A stretch of DNA of 64,000 bases. It comes from Actinomycetota bacterium. Lineage in GTDB: Bacteria > Actinomycetota > Acidimicrobiia > Acidimicrobiales > Ilumatobacteraceae. The DNA lies in assembly GCA_009702045.1 (NCBI GenBank), contig WLIV01000014.1, forward strand, positions 1 through 64,000, in the 5' to 3' direction. Below, one piece after another: positions 26,307 to 35,723 of this stretch. Below the pieces are notes generated by a model, which had not been told where the DNA came from, made no database searches, and saw only the letters and a list, made by a program, of their open reading frames with translations. Each line of letters opens with the position of its first letter. Positions within the stretch are counted from its first letter, which is position 1. A program made the translations under genes and the position numbers.

Positions 26307-27365
26307 ATGGACATCCGATCGCTGCCCAAGGTGCTGCTGCACGACCATCTCGACGGCGGGCTGCGTCCGCACACCGTGATCGACCTCGCCGACCAGTACG
26401 GCTACACGAACCTGCCGTCACACGATGTCGACGAACTGGCCAGCTGGTTCAACCGTGGCGCCAAGCGCAACGACCTCGTGCTGTACCTGGAGACGTTCGC
26501 CCACACCGTCGGCGTGATGCAGCACCCCGACGCGATCGAGCGGGTCAGCTACGAGTGCGCCGTCGACCTCGCCGCTGACGGAGTGGTGTACGCCGAGGTG
26601 CGTATGGCCCCCGAACTGTGCACCGAACAGGGTCTGTCGCTGGACGATGTCGTCGAGGCGATCCTGGCCGGATTCGAGCGCGGCAGCAAGGGCACCGACC
26701 TGACGATCTACCTCATCTGCTCGGCAATGCGCACCGCCGCTCGCAGCCGGCAGATCGCCGAGCTGGCCGTACGGTGGCGCGACAAGGGCTGCGTCGGATT
26801 CGACATCGCCGGCGCCGAGGCGGGTTTCCCGCCCACTCGCCACCTCGACGCGTTCGAGTACGTGCGCCACGAGAACTTCCACATCACCATCCATGCCGGC
26901 GAGGCATTCGGTCTGCCCAGTATCTGGGAGGCCCTGCAGTTCTGCGGAGCCGAACGGCTCGGCCACGGGGTGCGCATTGTCGACGACATCACCGGCGCCC
27001 CTGGAGAAGAGCAACTCGGCCGCCTGGCCACGTTCGTGCGCGACCGGCGCATCCCGCTGGAGCTGTGCCCCACCAGCAACGTCGGTACTGGCGTATGCGC
27101 CAGCGTCGCTGAGCACCCAATCGGGATGCTGCGCCGTCTGCGCTTCCGCGTCACGCTGAACACCGACAACCGCCTGATGAGCGCCACCTCGATGACCTAC
27201 GAGATGGAGCAACTGCGTGATGCCTTCGGCTGGGGTCTCGACGACTTCGAGTGGATGACGATCAACGCGATGAAGAGTGCGTTCGCTCCGTTCCCCGAGC
27301 GGCTGCAGATCATCAACGGCATCATCAAACCCCGCTACGCACACGCCAAGGCCGCCAAGCTGTAG
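26307..27365 (+). CDS. add: Adenosine deaminase
   Basis: 352 residues. Zinc and active-site motifs of the family: HDHLDGG near residue 12, TIHAGEAFG with the catalytic Glu, [17 protein letters not shown] and the metal-binding Asp in LNTDNRLMS. It deaminates adenosine to inosine in purine salvage. With the BMP importer upstream and upp 15 nt downstream it forms a nucleoside-salvage neighbourhood. The frame is open to 26235, but homology and the promoter fix the start at 26307. Confidence 0.93.
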   Translation: MDIRSLPKVLLHDHLDGGLRPHTVIDLADQYGYTNLPSHDVDELASWFNRGAKRNDLVLYLETFAHTVGVMQHPDAIERVSYECAVDLAADGVVYAEVRMAPELCTEQGLSLDDVVEAILAGFERGSKGTDLTIYLICSAMRTAARSRQIAELAVRWRDKGCVGFDIAGAEAGFPPTRHLDAFEYVRHENFHITIHAGEAFGLPSIWEALQFCGAERLGHGVRIVDDITGAPGEEQLGRLATFVRDRRIPLELCPTSNVGTGVCASVAEHPIGMLRRLRFRVTLNTDNRLMSATSMTYEMEQLRDAFGWGLDDFEWMTINAMKSAFAPFPERLQIINGIIKPRYAHAKAAKL

Positions 27366-27368
27366 CTC

Positions 27369-27374
27369 TACACT
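27369..27374 (+). promoter_or_regulatory. -10 hexamer TACACT for upp
   Basis: Lies between the add stop and the upp ATG, ending 6 nt before the start, so upp has its own leaderless promoter despite the short gap. Confidence 0.5.
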
Positions 27375-27380
27375 CGGGGC

Positions 27381-28019
27381 ATGGCTGTTGCACTCCACGT
27401 CGTCGACCACCCGCTCATTGCCGACTCGCTGACCCGCGTACGCGACAAGGACACGCCGAACGCCCTGTTCCGCCAGGAACTCGAGCGCATCGGCACACTG
27501 CTGATGGCCGAGGCCACCCGCGGCCTGCCCACCCACGCGGTGCGCGTACAGACCCCACTCACCGAGACGCTCGGCCGTCAACTCGACAACCAGCCCGTGG
27601 TGGTGCCGGTGCTGCGTGCCGGTCTCGGTTTCCTGAGTGCGGCCCAAGATCTGCTGCCCAACGCCGACGTCGGCTTCATCGGTGTGGCGCGCGACGAGAA
27701 CACGCACCTGCCCAAGCCATACGTCAACAAGCTGCCCGAAAACTTGGCCGGCCGCCAGATCATCGTGCTCGACCCGATGGTGGCCACCGGCGGCTCACTG
27801 GTGCACACCATCGACCTGCTGCTCGAGCGCGGCGCCACTGGCACCATCATCGTCGTCTGTGTCCTGGCCGCACCCGAGGGTGTCGAACTGCTGCGCCAGA
27901 GCTCGGCCGATATCGCGATCTACACCGCCTCGCTGGACGAACGCCTCACCGAGACCGCCTTCATCTGGCCCGGCCTGGGCGATGCGGGCGACCGCCAGTT
28001 CGGGTCGCCCGCATCCTGA
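27381..28019 (+). CDS. upp: Uracil phosphoribosyltransferase
   Basis: 212 residues, standard length. PLVVPVLRAGLGFLSA-like and IVLDPMVATGGSLVHTID are the family and PRPP-binding motifs. It converts uracil and PRPP to UMP in pyrimidine salvage. It follows add in the same direction and is convergent with a secreted hydrolase gene, with one base between the stop codons. Confidence 0.95.
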   Translation: MAVALHVVDHPLIADSLTRVRDKDTPNALFRQELERIGTLLMAEATRGLPTHAVRVQTPLTETLGRQLDNQPVVVPVLRAGLGFLSAAQDLLPNADVGFIGVARDENTHLPKPYVNKLPENLAGRQIIVLDPMVATGGSLVHTIDLLLERGATGTIIVVCVLAAPEGVELLRQSSADIAIYTASLDERLTETAFIWPGLGDAGDRQFGSPAS

Positions 28020-28020
28020 C

Positions 28021-29223
28021 CTAGGTCAGCGACATGTTCGGTTCGCCGTTGGCGTTGAGCCCGGTACCCCGGTTACACGTACCGCCACGCACGGCACCGC
28101 CGTTGTACGCCTGACGCACGCAGTTACGGACAGCCTTCTCGCCCCACCAGTTGGGGTGCAGGCTCTCCTGCACGTAGTACGGGCCGAACACGGTGCTGAG
28201 CGTTCGGATCTGGGCGATCCACTCCGTGGTATCGCTGGCACCGGCGACGCTCCAGTTGACCCTGCCACTGTTCTCCATCAGGTTCACCGTGTTCTCACAC
28301 AGGCGTCGGCCGTTGAACGCCGCAGCCAGGTCGAGCACCACGAGGTTGCCTGAGGTGTTGGCGCCCGCCGCTGCACTCTTCACCGAGTTGTTGATGTTCA
28401 CCAGAGCCGTGCCGTTCGCCCAGTTCGCGTCGGCGTTCCAGAACCCGCATCCACCGGTGCTCTGCCGGGTGAAACCCGACTCGCTATAGCGGAAGCCGGT
28501 GCTAGTAGGAACCGGCGACGGGTAGGTCTGCACGACGATCTTGTACTGCGTCGTCGAGTAGCCCGCGTTGGCCATCGCCGTCTTGACGTTGTTGATCGCA
28601 CCCGTGATCGCATTCGTCTGGTTGGTGATGTTCGTGGTCGTGAAGTTGGCCGTGACCGAACTGTCGTCGTTGCAGTAGTTCTTCCACCACGACGGTGACG
28701 TGAGGAAGTCGGTGACGCACGACTGGATGATGTCGGCAAAGCCGTAGTTGTTGCCGCCGATGGACAACTGGATCATCTTCACGTTGTGCGTGGTGGCGAA
28801 CGTCTGCAGCATCAGCGCCTGACCCTGGTTCCCGCCGCTGTTGTAGAAATCGATACCCGGCTTGAAGTAGCCGTCGCTGCTGATGAACGTGCTGGTCTTC
28901 GCCCCCGAGCACGCAAGATTCAGACTGCTGACCCCACCACCGATGTGCACCTCGGCCGCAGTGCTGCGGTGGCAGCGGTTGATCGTCTCGGCCGTGTGCG
29001 TGGCGTTGTCGAAGTAGGCCGCCGAACCGCCGGCATCGACCGAGCCGGAACTGCTGTTGCTGTTGCCAGCCCAGCGCCCACCTTCACCCGAGATGTAGGA
29101 GTCGCCGATGCTGACGACCCATGGAGCTCCTACTCCTGGCCCGTCGGCCGACGCCGTGTGTGCTGCAACCGGTACGAATACCGACCCCGCGAGCAATGCC
29201 GCGGCCATTCCCCATTGACGCAT
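28021..29223 (-). CDS. Secreted SGNH/GDSL-type hydrolase
   Basis: 400 residues. A cleavable signal peptide (about 1-28, ending HTASA) precedes VSIGDSYISGEGGRW, the SGNH block I with the nucleophile Ser. SIGGNNYGFAD is block III, and SLHPNWWGEKA near the C-terminus carries the catalytic His. Several cysteines suggest disulfides. Likely an extracellular esterase or lipase. The start at 29223 is chosen because the signal peptide begins there, although the frame runs to 29292 into the next gene. Confidence 0.85.
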   Translation of the reverse strand: MRQWGMAAALLAGSVFVPVAAHTASADGPGVGAPWVVSIGDSYISGEGGRWAGNSNSSSGSVDAGGSAAYFDNATHTAETINRCHRSTAAEVHIGGGVSSLNLACSGAKTSTFISSDGYFKPGIDFYNSGGNQGQALMLQTFATTHNVKMIQLSIGGNNYGFADIIQSCVTDFLTSPSWWKNYCNDDSSVTANFTTTNITNQTNAITGAINNVKTAMANAGYSTTQYKIVVQTYPSPVPTSTGFRYSESGFTRQSTGGCGFWNADANWANGTALVNINNSVKSAAAGANTSGNLVVLDLAAAFNGRRLCENTVNLMENSGRVNWSVAGASDTTEWIAQIRTLSTVFGPYYVQESLHPNWWGEKAVRNCVRQAYNGGAVRGGTCNRGTGLNANGEPNMSLT

Positions 29224-29261
29224 GAACCAACCCCCGTCGTTCGTGTCTGACGGGGCGGACC

Positions 29262-30470
29262 TTAATGCGTGCTCGGCGGGCCGTCGCGCCACGAGTCGTC
29301 CGGCATCACGCGCCGCATGAACTCGTCGAACAACGGAACGCTGAACGCCGTGTCACCGTGACCTGGACTCCACACCATTCCCTTACCGATCAACTGCGCC
29401 CGCAGTGGGGCGAGCGACGTCACCGGGCGGTCGAGGATCGCGGCGATGTCCCCCGACCGATGCGGACCCGGACCGAGCTCCGCCATGGCCCGCAGGTAAC
29501 GCCGTGCTGCAGGAGTCAGACGGTCGAAGCGCACTCGGAAGAAGCTCTCGTCCAGTGAAGCAATCGCTTCTCTGGTGGCGAGCTCAACGTCCGCGGCAGT
29601 GATCGGTGACCCCTCGGCAACATCCCATGCGAACTTGCCCCACTCCTGCAAGAAGTAGGCGTACCCCTGCGTCACCGTCACGATGGCATCGACCGCATCG
29701 ACCGCGATCGCTTCCTCCTCGTTCGCCACCGGCACCCTGATCGCCGCACTCGCGGCGTCGCGTCCCAGCGGTCCGATCACCGGGAACTCGAAGAGTCGTT
29801 CGGCATACGACTTGGCGCGGCCCATCTGCCCTGGAAGTTGCGGAAGTCCGGCACCCACCACGGCCACGGGGAGCGACTCCTGGGCACACCGATGGAGCGC
29901 CGTGATCAGTGCTGCGAGCTGCGGCTCCGGCACGTACTGCAACTCGTCGATGAAGATCACCAACGCAGCGTCAGCACGACCGGCAGCAGCTCCGGCCGCC
30001 TCGAGCAAGGCCAGCAGGTCTTGCTCGAGGTCACCGTTGTCGGCGAGTCCGGGCTCTGGCTCGAAGTCGATACCCACTTCGATGTCCCCGTACTTCACCT
30101 TCAACGAGCGGGCGAATCCAGCGAGGGCTCGCAGCGCCCGCACGGCGAGATCTCGGCTCTTCGCCTGACGGCTGAGACCGAGCAATGCCACCCGCAACTG
30201 TGGTACGAGCAATGCCGGCAGCGAACGACCCTCGGATGCCTCCACGCGGACCGTCACCATGCCCTCGGCCTCGGCCTCGGCCCGGATCCGATCGAGCAAC
30301 ACGGTCTTGCCGACGCCTCGCAGACCAATGAGCATCATGCTCTTCGCAGGCCTCCCCAACTTGATCCGCGCCAGCGAGATCCGTGCTGCAGACAGCAGGT
30401 CGTCGCGGCCGGCCAACTCGGGAGGCTGGGTGCCGGCACCGGGAGCGAACGGGTTTCTGACGGGGTCCAT
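29262..30470 (-). CDS. AAA-family ATPase with C-terminal winged-helix-like region
   Basis: 402 residues. An N-terminal extension rich in Pro/Gly ends in LAGRDDLL; Walker A is GLRGVGKT (49-56) and Walker B VIFIDE (171-176). A C-terminal segment around 310-365 (LTPAARRYLRAMAELG, HRSGDIAAIL, LRAQLIGKGMVW) looks like a winged helix, as in Orc1/Cdc6-like and STAND-type ATPases. It may bind DNA. A large perfect dyad covers its promoter region. No partner gene is obvious; role unknown. Confidence 0.82.
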   Translation of the reverse strand: MDPVRNPFAPGAGTQPPELAGRDDLLSAARISLARIKLGRPAKSMMLIGLRGVGKTVLLDRIRAEAEAEGMVTVRVEASEGRSLPALLVPQLRVALLGLSRQAKSRDLAVRALRALAGFARSLKVKYGDIEVGIDFEPEPGLADNGDLEQDLLALLEAAGAAAGRADAALVIFIDELQYVPEPQLAALITALHRCAQESLPVAVVGAGLPQLPGQMGRAKSYAERLFEFPVIGPLGRDAASAAIRVPVANEEEAIAVDAVDAIVTVTQGYAYFLQEWGKFAWDVAEGSPITAADVELATREAIASLDESFFRVRFDRLTPAARRYLRAMAELGPGPHRSGDIAAILDRPVTSLAPLRAQLIGKGMVWSPGHGDTAFSVPLFDEFMRRVMPDDSWRDGPPSTH

Positions 30471-30487
30471 GCCCTGAGTCTATTTCA

Positions 30488-30528
30488 ATCTTCGGAATCT
30501 TATACAAGGATCATAAGATTCCGAAGAT
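30488..30528. promoter_or_regulatory. 41-bp dyad with perfect 16-bp arms in front of the AAA ATPase gene
   Basis: Arms 30488-30503 and 30513-30528 are exact reverse complements around a 9-nt centre. The arms are AT-rich (ATCTTCGGAATCTTAT), unlike the GC-rich surroundings. On the minus strand it contains TATAAG at 30504-30499, about 28 nt before the ATG at 30470, a good -10. There is no T-tract, so an operator is more likely than a terminator for the mutase gene that ends 4 nt away. Confidence 0.75.
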
Positions 30529-30531
30529 CGA

Positions 30532-32145
30532 TCACACTGGAATGTCGAGCAACCCTGCGAGCAACTCGAGGTAGGGCGCCGGTTCACAGCCGACACCCTC
30601 GCCGTACAGCTTCACCTTCGGCTCGGTGCCGCTGGGTCGGATCTGCAGACGCATGTCGTCGCCCATGTCCAGCCGCAACAGTCCGGCCTCTTCGAACCAT
30701 TGCACCGACCGCACCGACCGGTCGCCCACGGTGCTGGGCGGGTTCGCCCGCAACACCGCCACTGCGGCGGCACCGTCGGCCGGGGGCATACGCACCGACT
30801 TCTCGGCCATGACATGGCGACCGTACGTGGCCGCGATCGCGTCGAGTCGCTGCTGCAACGTGACGCCCTCGGCAGCCGCGAGTGCTGCCACCTCGGCCAG
30901 CAGCACAGCGGCGCTGATGCCGTCCTTATCGAGCGGCTGACCGCACGTCAGATAGCCCAATGCCTGTTCGTAGCCGAACACGAACCGCAACTCGGGATGC
31001 TCGAGCACCGTGTGGCCGATCCACTTGAACCCGGTGAACGTCTCCAGGCACGTGACGCCGTGAGCGGCAGCCATCGAGCCGAGCAGCGATGACGACACCA
31101 GGGTGGTGACCACCAGCCGGTCGTCACCACTCGTATAGCGCAGGATGTGGTCGGCGAGCAGCCAGCCGATCTCGTCGCCGCCGAGCCGCCGCCAGCCGCC
31201 GGGCTGCTCTGAGGTGGCGGGTGTGGGAATGGCCGCGCCGAGGCGGTCGGCATCGGGATCATTGGCAATGGCCAGCAACGCGCCCGACTCGGCCGCTCGA
31301 GCCAACAACAGATCCATTGCCCCAGGCTCTTCCGGATTCGGGAACGAAACCGTGGGGAACGTGCCATCGGGTTGCTGCTGCTCGGCCACGACGAACGGCG
31401 CTGGCAGCCCGGCGCGCTCGAACGCGGCGAGCAACGTGGCGCCGCCGACGCCGTGCATCGCGGTGTAAGCCACCGGTACACCGGGCACATCGGGGCGCAG
31501 GCGCACGGCGGGCACCGAGGCGAGATACGCCTGCACCTCGGCATCGCCGAGCCACACGATGAGCGGCGAATCCTCTGGCGCCAGTTCCACCGCGCACGGG
31601 TCGACCCGGTCGATACACGCCGCGATGTCGGTGTCGGCCGGCGGCACGATCTGCGAGCCAGTACCGAGGTACACCTTGTAGCCGTTATCGGCGGGCGGAT
31701 TGTGCGACGCGGTCACCATCACACCGGCGGCAGCGCCGACCTCGGTGATGTTCCAGGCCAGCACCGGCGTGGGCACGATGTGCGCGAACAGCAACGCTTT
31801 GACGCCGCGGGCGGCGCACACGCGTGCGGTGTCGAGCGCGAAGACATCGCTCTTGCGACGAGCGTCGTAGCCGATGATGACGCCGTGCTCGGACACGCCA
31901 GGAACCGTGTCGAGCAGGTAATCGACCAGACCGGCAGCGGCCTGCTGCACGACGAGTCGGTTCATCCGCTGCGGCCCGGCGCCGATCGCCGCGCGTAGAC
32001 CGGCCGTGCCGAACTGCAGCCGACCGGTGAAGCGTTCACGCAACTCCTGCTCCGAGCCGTGCAGCAGCGCACCGAGTTCTTCGCGCATGTCGCCATCGGG
32101 TTCGGCGGCCAGCCACGCCTCCGCGATCACCCGCACATCGTTCAT
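30532..32145 (-). CDS. Phosphoglucomutase/phosphomannomutase
   Basis: 537 residues, the PGM2-like length. FGTAGLRA near the N-terminus, catalytic phosphoserine loop TASHNP, metal loop NDPDADR, sugar-specificity loop GYEQALGYL and phosphate-binding loop RPSGTEPKVKLY are all present. It interconverts hexose or pentose 1- and 6(5)-phosphates; the PGM2 branch could also act on ribose or deoxyribose 1-phosphate from nucleosides. The ATG overlaps the stop of the upstream kinase gene by 4 nt. Confidence 0.92.
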   Translation of the reverse strand: MNDVRVIAEAWLAAEPDGDMREELGALLHGSEQELRERFTGRLQFGTAGLRAAIGAGPQRMNRLVVQQAAAGLVDYLLDTVPGVSEHGVIIGYDARRKSDVFALDTARVCAARGVKALLFAHIVPTPVLAWNITEVGAAAGVMVTASHNPPADNGYKVYLGTGSQIVPPADTDIAACIDRVDPCAVELAPEDSPLIVWLGDAEVQAYLASVPAVRLRPDVPGVPVAYTAMHGVGGATLLAAFERAGLPAPFVVAEQQQPDGTFPTVSFPNPEEPGAMDLLLARAAESGALLAIANDPDADRLGAAIPTPATSEQPGGWRRLGGDEIGWLLADHILRYTSGDDRLVVTTLVSSSLLGSMAAAHGVTCLETFTGFKWIGHTVLEHPELRFVFGYEQALGYLTCGQPLDKDGISAAVLLAEVAALAAAEGVTLQQRLDAIAATYGRHVMAEKSVRMPPADGAAAVAVLRANPPSTVGDRSVRSVQWFEEAGLLRLDMGDDMRLQIRPSGTEPKVKLYGEGVGCEPAPYLELLAGLLDIPV

Positions 32146-33143
32146 GACAAAAGGCTCCGCAGTTCGACGAGGGGACGCGGCCCGACGTGCGAAATCACCT
32201 CGGCCGCCGCGATCGCACCCAGCTTCGCGCACTCATGCAGCGACAGATCACGGGTGTAGCCGTAGAGGAAGCCTGCGGCGAACAGATCGCCCGCACCGGT
32301 GGTGTCGAGCACCTGATCGACATCCTCGGCCGGTGCAGTCAGCACATCGTCGCGCGACACGATGTAGCAGCCCTGTGCGCCGACGGTGATGACCGCCAGG
32401 TGGCAGTCGCGCTGCACACATGCCACGGCTTCGTCGAACGACTCGACCTGATACAGCGAGAGCAGTTCGTCCGAGTTGCCGAACAGGATGTCGACCTCGT
32501 CGGTGACCAGCGAGCGGAAGTCGTCTCGGTGGCGATCCACACAGAACGAATCGCTGAGCGTCAGCGACACCTGACGTCCGTGAGCGTGAGCGATGGATGC
32601 AGCAAGACGGAACGCTTCCTTGGCCTCGGGGCGGTCGTAGAGGTAGCCCTCCATATACAACACCTTGCCGGCGGCAACGGTGGCTTGATCGATGTCGGCC
32701 GGGCACAGCAGCGACGACACACCGAGGTAGGTGTTCATCGTCCGTTCGGCGTCGGGTGTGACGACGATGATGCAACGTCCGGTAGGTGTGTCGTCGGCGG
32801 GCGCGCCCGGTCGGAACTGCACCCCGACCGCACGAAGGTCGTGGCCGAACACGTTGCCCAGTTCGTCGTCGCTGACCTTGCCGATGTACGCCGCACGGCC
32901 ACCGAAACTGGCGACACCGGTCATGGTGTTGGCGGCCGATCCACCGCTCATCTCGACGGCGCTTCCGAGCGCCTTGTAGAGGTAGATCGCTCGCTCGGTG
33001 TCGATGAGCGTCATCGAACCCTTCACCAGTTCGTACTGGTGGATGAAACCGTCGTCGGCATGACTGATGACGTCGACGAGGGCGTTGCCCACGCCGACGA
33101 CGTCGTAGACCGGAGGCTGGGTGGAGGCCGCTGACACGGGCAT
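32142..33143 (-). CDS. PfkB-family carbohydrate/adenosine kinase
   Basis: 333 residues. GVGNALVDVISHADD and SGGSAANTMTGVASFGG match the adenosine-kinase branch of PfkB, and DTTGAGDLFAAGF holds the catalytic Asp and anion hole. It phosphorylates adenosine or a related nucleoside or sugar. It forms an operon with the phosphosugar mutase. A TAGCGT hexamer at 33146-33151 sits 8 nt before an in-frame GTG at 33137, which could be the real leaderless start instead of the ATG at 33143. Confidence 0.88.
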   Translation of the reverse strand: MPVSAASTQPPVYDVVGVGNALVDVISHADDGFIHQYELVKGSMTLIDTERAIYLYKALGSAVEMSGGSAANTMTGVASFGGRAAYIGKVSDDELGNVFGHDLRAVGVQFRPGAPADDTPTGRCIIVVTPDAERTMNTYLGVSSLLCPADIDQATVAAGKVLYMEGYLYDRPEAKEAFRLAASIAHAHGRQVSLTLSDSFCVDRHRDDFRSLVTDEVDILFGNSDELLSLYQVESFDEAVACVQRDCHLAVITVGAQGCYIVSRDDVLTAPAEDVDQVLDTTGAGDLFAAGFLYGYTRDLSLHECAKLGAIAAAEVISHVGPRPLVELRSLLS

Positions 33144-33190
33144 TCACGCTATCCGCTGAGGAGCGGTGACACCCGTTCAGCGAGCGCCGT

Positions 33191-33196
33191 TACCAT
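33191..33196 (+). promoter_or_regulatory. -10 hexamer TACCAT for pepN
   Basis: Ends 7 nt before the GTG at 33204. Confidence 0.45.
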
Positions 33197-33203
33197 CGGG
33201 TTC

Positions 33204-35723
33204 GTGAACCCGTACCGCCTGCCACGCAGTATTGTCCCCCACCGCTACACCGTCGCGCTCGAACCCGACCTCGCTGCCGCCACGTTCCTTGGCCATGTGA
33301 TCATCGACGCCAACGTCAACGAAGCGGTCGAGCAGATCGTGCTGAACGCCATCGAACTCGACATCCAAGCCGTGAAAGTGGCCGGCGAGCCGGCCGAGTT
33401 CAGCCTCGAAGCGGCCACCGAGCGACTCGTCATCCACACTGCCCACGCGGCGGGTACCACCAGCATCGAAGTCACCTTCGCCGGCACGCTGAACGACAAA
33501 CTCCGCGGGTGGTACCGCAGCACGTTCACCGACGCCGAGGGCAACCAGCACGTCATCGCCGCCAGCCAGATGCAGTCCACCGACTGCCGTCGCGCCTTCC
33601 CGTGTTTCGACGAGCCCGACTTCAAGGCCGTCTTCGACGTGACCCTCATCGTGCAGCCGTTGTTGATGGCGATCAGCAACGGTCCCGAGATCGACCGCAC
33701 CGCCACCGAGTCGGGCAAGGTCGCCGTGCGCTTCGCACCGACGATGCCAATGAGCACCTATCTGGTGGCGTTCATTGTCGGCCCGCTCGAGGCCACTGCG
33801 CCGGTGTTGGTGCCGCGTCTCGACGACCCTGAGCACCCGATCGAACTGCGTGTGGTGCATCTGCCCGGCAAGGGTCATCTCGCCGACTTCGGTCTGGAGT
33901 CCGGCGTGTTCGCGCTCGGCTGGTTCCAGCAGTACTACGGCATTGCGTACCCCACCGAGAAGTGCGATCTCATCGCGATTCCCGACTTCGCCGCCGGCGC
34001 GATGGAGAACCTGGGCTGCATCACGTTCCGCGAAAACCTGCTGCTGGCCGACCCCACGACTGCGACGCAGATGGAACTGGAGACGATCGCCGACGTCGTC
34101 AACCACGAACTGGCACATATGTGGTTCGGCGACCTCGTCACCATGAAGTGGTGGAACGGCATCTGGCTGAACGAAGCCTTCGCCACGTTCATGCAGGTTG
34201 CCTGCACCGCCGACTTCCGCCCCGAGTGGCAGCGCTGGAACGCGTTCAGCCTCGAGCGCACGGTTGCGTTCGACGTCGATTCGCTGGCGAACACCCGCCC
34301 GGTGGAGTTCCCGGTGGAAGCACCCGACGACTGTGCCGCGATGTTCGATGTGCTCACCTACCAGAAGGGCGGCGCGCTGCTCCGCATGCTCGAGCAGTAC
34401 CTCGGCGCCGACGAGTTCCGCCGCGGTGTCAGCCACTATCTCTCCAGCCATGAGTACGGCAACACCGAGACCAGCGACCTGTGGGATCGCATCGAGGAGT
34501 CGCTCACTGTGCCGGTTCCGGTGCGAGCGCTGATGGACAGCTGGATCTGGCAACCCGGCTACCCGCGTATCGCTGCTCGTCTCGATGGCAATGAACTCGT
34601 GCTCACGCAGCAGCGCTTCGCGTTCGGCGACACCGATGACACCACCGTGTTCGTCACACCGGTCCACGTACTCGTCGACGGGATCGAGCACAAGGTGTTG
34701 CTCGACGGCCCCGAGGGACGGCTGGAACTGCCCAGCGTCGACAGCATGGTTGTCGTCAACGCCGGTGGCCACGGGTTCTTCCGTGTCGCCTACGACGACA
34801 CGTTGCGCGCCCGCCTGCTCGCTACACCACTCGACCGGCTCACGATCGTCGATCGCTACAACTTGGTCGACGATGCATGGAACGAAGTCATCGCCGGCCG
34901 TCTTACCGCGGCTGAGTACCTCACGTTTATCGACGGCTTCTCCGGTGAGCGCGAACACGCCGTGTGGCAGGCAATGACCATCGGTCTGCGTGGCGTCGGA
35001 CGCATTCTCACGGGCGACGCATATGCAGCGTTCCAGCAACGTGTGGCGGCGCTGGTGCGGCCGGCGCTGACCGAGCTCGGATGGTCGCCCGTTGCCGGCG
35101 AATCTGATTTGCGGGCCAAGCTGCGGGGCATGCTCGCCAGCACACTGGCGGTGTTGGGGAACGACGCCGATGCCCAGCAACGCTGCCGCGACCTGATGAA
35201 CCAGGGCGCCGACCCCGAACTGATCGCTGCCGCCACGAACGTCGTCGCTTCGGTCGGCACCGATGAGGAGTACGACTTCTACCTACAACAGTTCCGCACG
35301 GCGGCCACACCGCAGGAACAACTGCGCTTCATGTACGCACTCGCCGAGTTCCCCACCAGCGCACAGATGGAACGTACGCTCGCGCTCTGTTTCTCCGGCG
35401 AGGTGCGCACTCAGAATGCACCGTTCCTGTTGAACCGCTGCATCGCCAACCGCTGGCACGGCACCAGCGCCTGGCAGAGCGTGCGCCAGCACTGGGACGA
35501 AGCGAACGCGAAGTTCCCCGACAGCGCGATCGTGCGCATGGTCGACTCAGTACGACTGCTCACCACCCCTGCCGATGTGGCCGATGTGCAGAGTTTCTTC
35601 GCCGAGCATTCCATTCCGCAGGCCGGGAAGTGGCTCGACCAGGTACTCGAGCGCCAGCGCACGAACGCTGCGCTGCGCATCCGCGAGGAAACCCGCTTGG
35701 GCGAAGCACTCACGCGAGGCTGA
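33204..35723 (+). CDS. pepN: Aminopeptidase N (M1 metallopeptidase)
   Basis: 839 residues, GTG start. The exopeptidase motif GAMENLG and zinc motif HELAH (301-305) with E324 in WLNEAFA are intact. A C-terminal ERAP1-like helical domain covers about residues 520-830. It removes N-terminal residues from peptides in the cytoplasm. Length and domain order are those of actinobacterial PepN. The 3' end overlaps the convergent beta-CASP gene by 14 nt. Confidence 0.95.
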   Translation: MNPYRLPRSIVPHRYTVALEPDLAAATFLGHVIIDANVNEAVEQIVLNAIELDIQAVKVAGEPAEFSLEAATERLVIHTAHAAGTTSIEVTFAGTLNDKLRGWYRSTFTDAEGNQHVIAASQMQSTDCRRAFPCFDEPDFKAVFDVTLIVQPLLMAISNGPEIDRTATESGKVAVRFAPTMPMSTYLVAFIVGPLEATAPVLVPRLDDPEHPIELRVVHLPGKGHLADFGLESGVFALGWFQQYYGIAYPTEKCDLIAIPDFAAGAMENLGCITFRENLLLADPTTATQMELETIADVVNHELAHMWFGDLVTMKWWNGIWLNEAFATFMQVACTADFRPEWQRWNAFSLERTVAFDVDSLANTRPVEFPVEAPDDCAAMFDVLTYQKGGALLRMLEQYLGADEFRRGVSHYLSSHEYGNTETSDLWDRIEESLTVPVPVRALMDSWIWQPGYPRIAARLDGNELVLTQQRFAFGDTDDTTVFVTPVHVLVDGIEHKVLLDGPEGRLELPSVDSMVVVNAGGHGFFRVAYDDTLRARLLATPLDRLTIVDRYNLVDDAWNEVIAGRLTAAEYLTFIDGFSGEREHAVWQAMTIGLRGVGRILTGDAYAAFQQRVAALVRPALTELGWSPVAGESDLRAKLRGMLASTLAVLGNDADAQQRCRDLMNQGADPELIAAATNVVASVGTDEEYDFYLQQFRTAATPQEQLRFMYALAEFPTSAQMERTLALCFSGEVRTQNAPFLLNRCIANRWHGTSAWQSVRQHWDEANAKFPDSAIVRMVDSVRLLTTPADVADVQSFFAEHSIPQAGKWLDQVLERQRTNAALRIREETRLGEALTRG

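Noticed and set aside
30488-30528. Intrinsic terminator of the phosphosugar mutase gene
   Set aside because: The stem is AT-rich and no T-run follows on the minus strand; the -10 inside it fits a promoter/operator better. Not fully excluded.
33177-35180. A 667-codon open frame on the minus strand
   Set aside because: Antisense to pepN, which has complete M1 peptidase motifs; no domain signal in the antisense protein.
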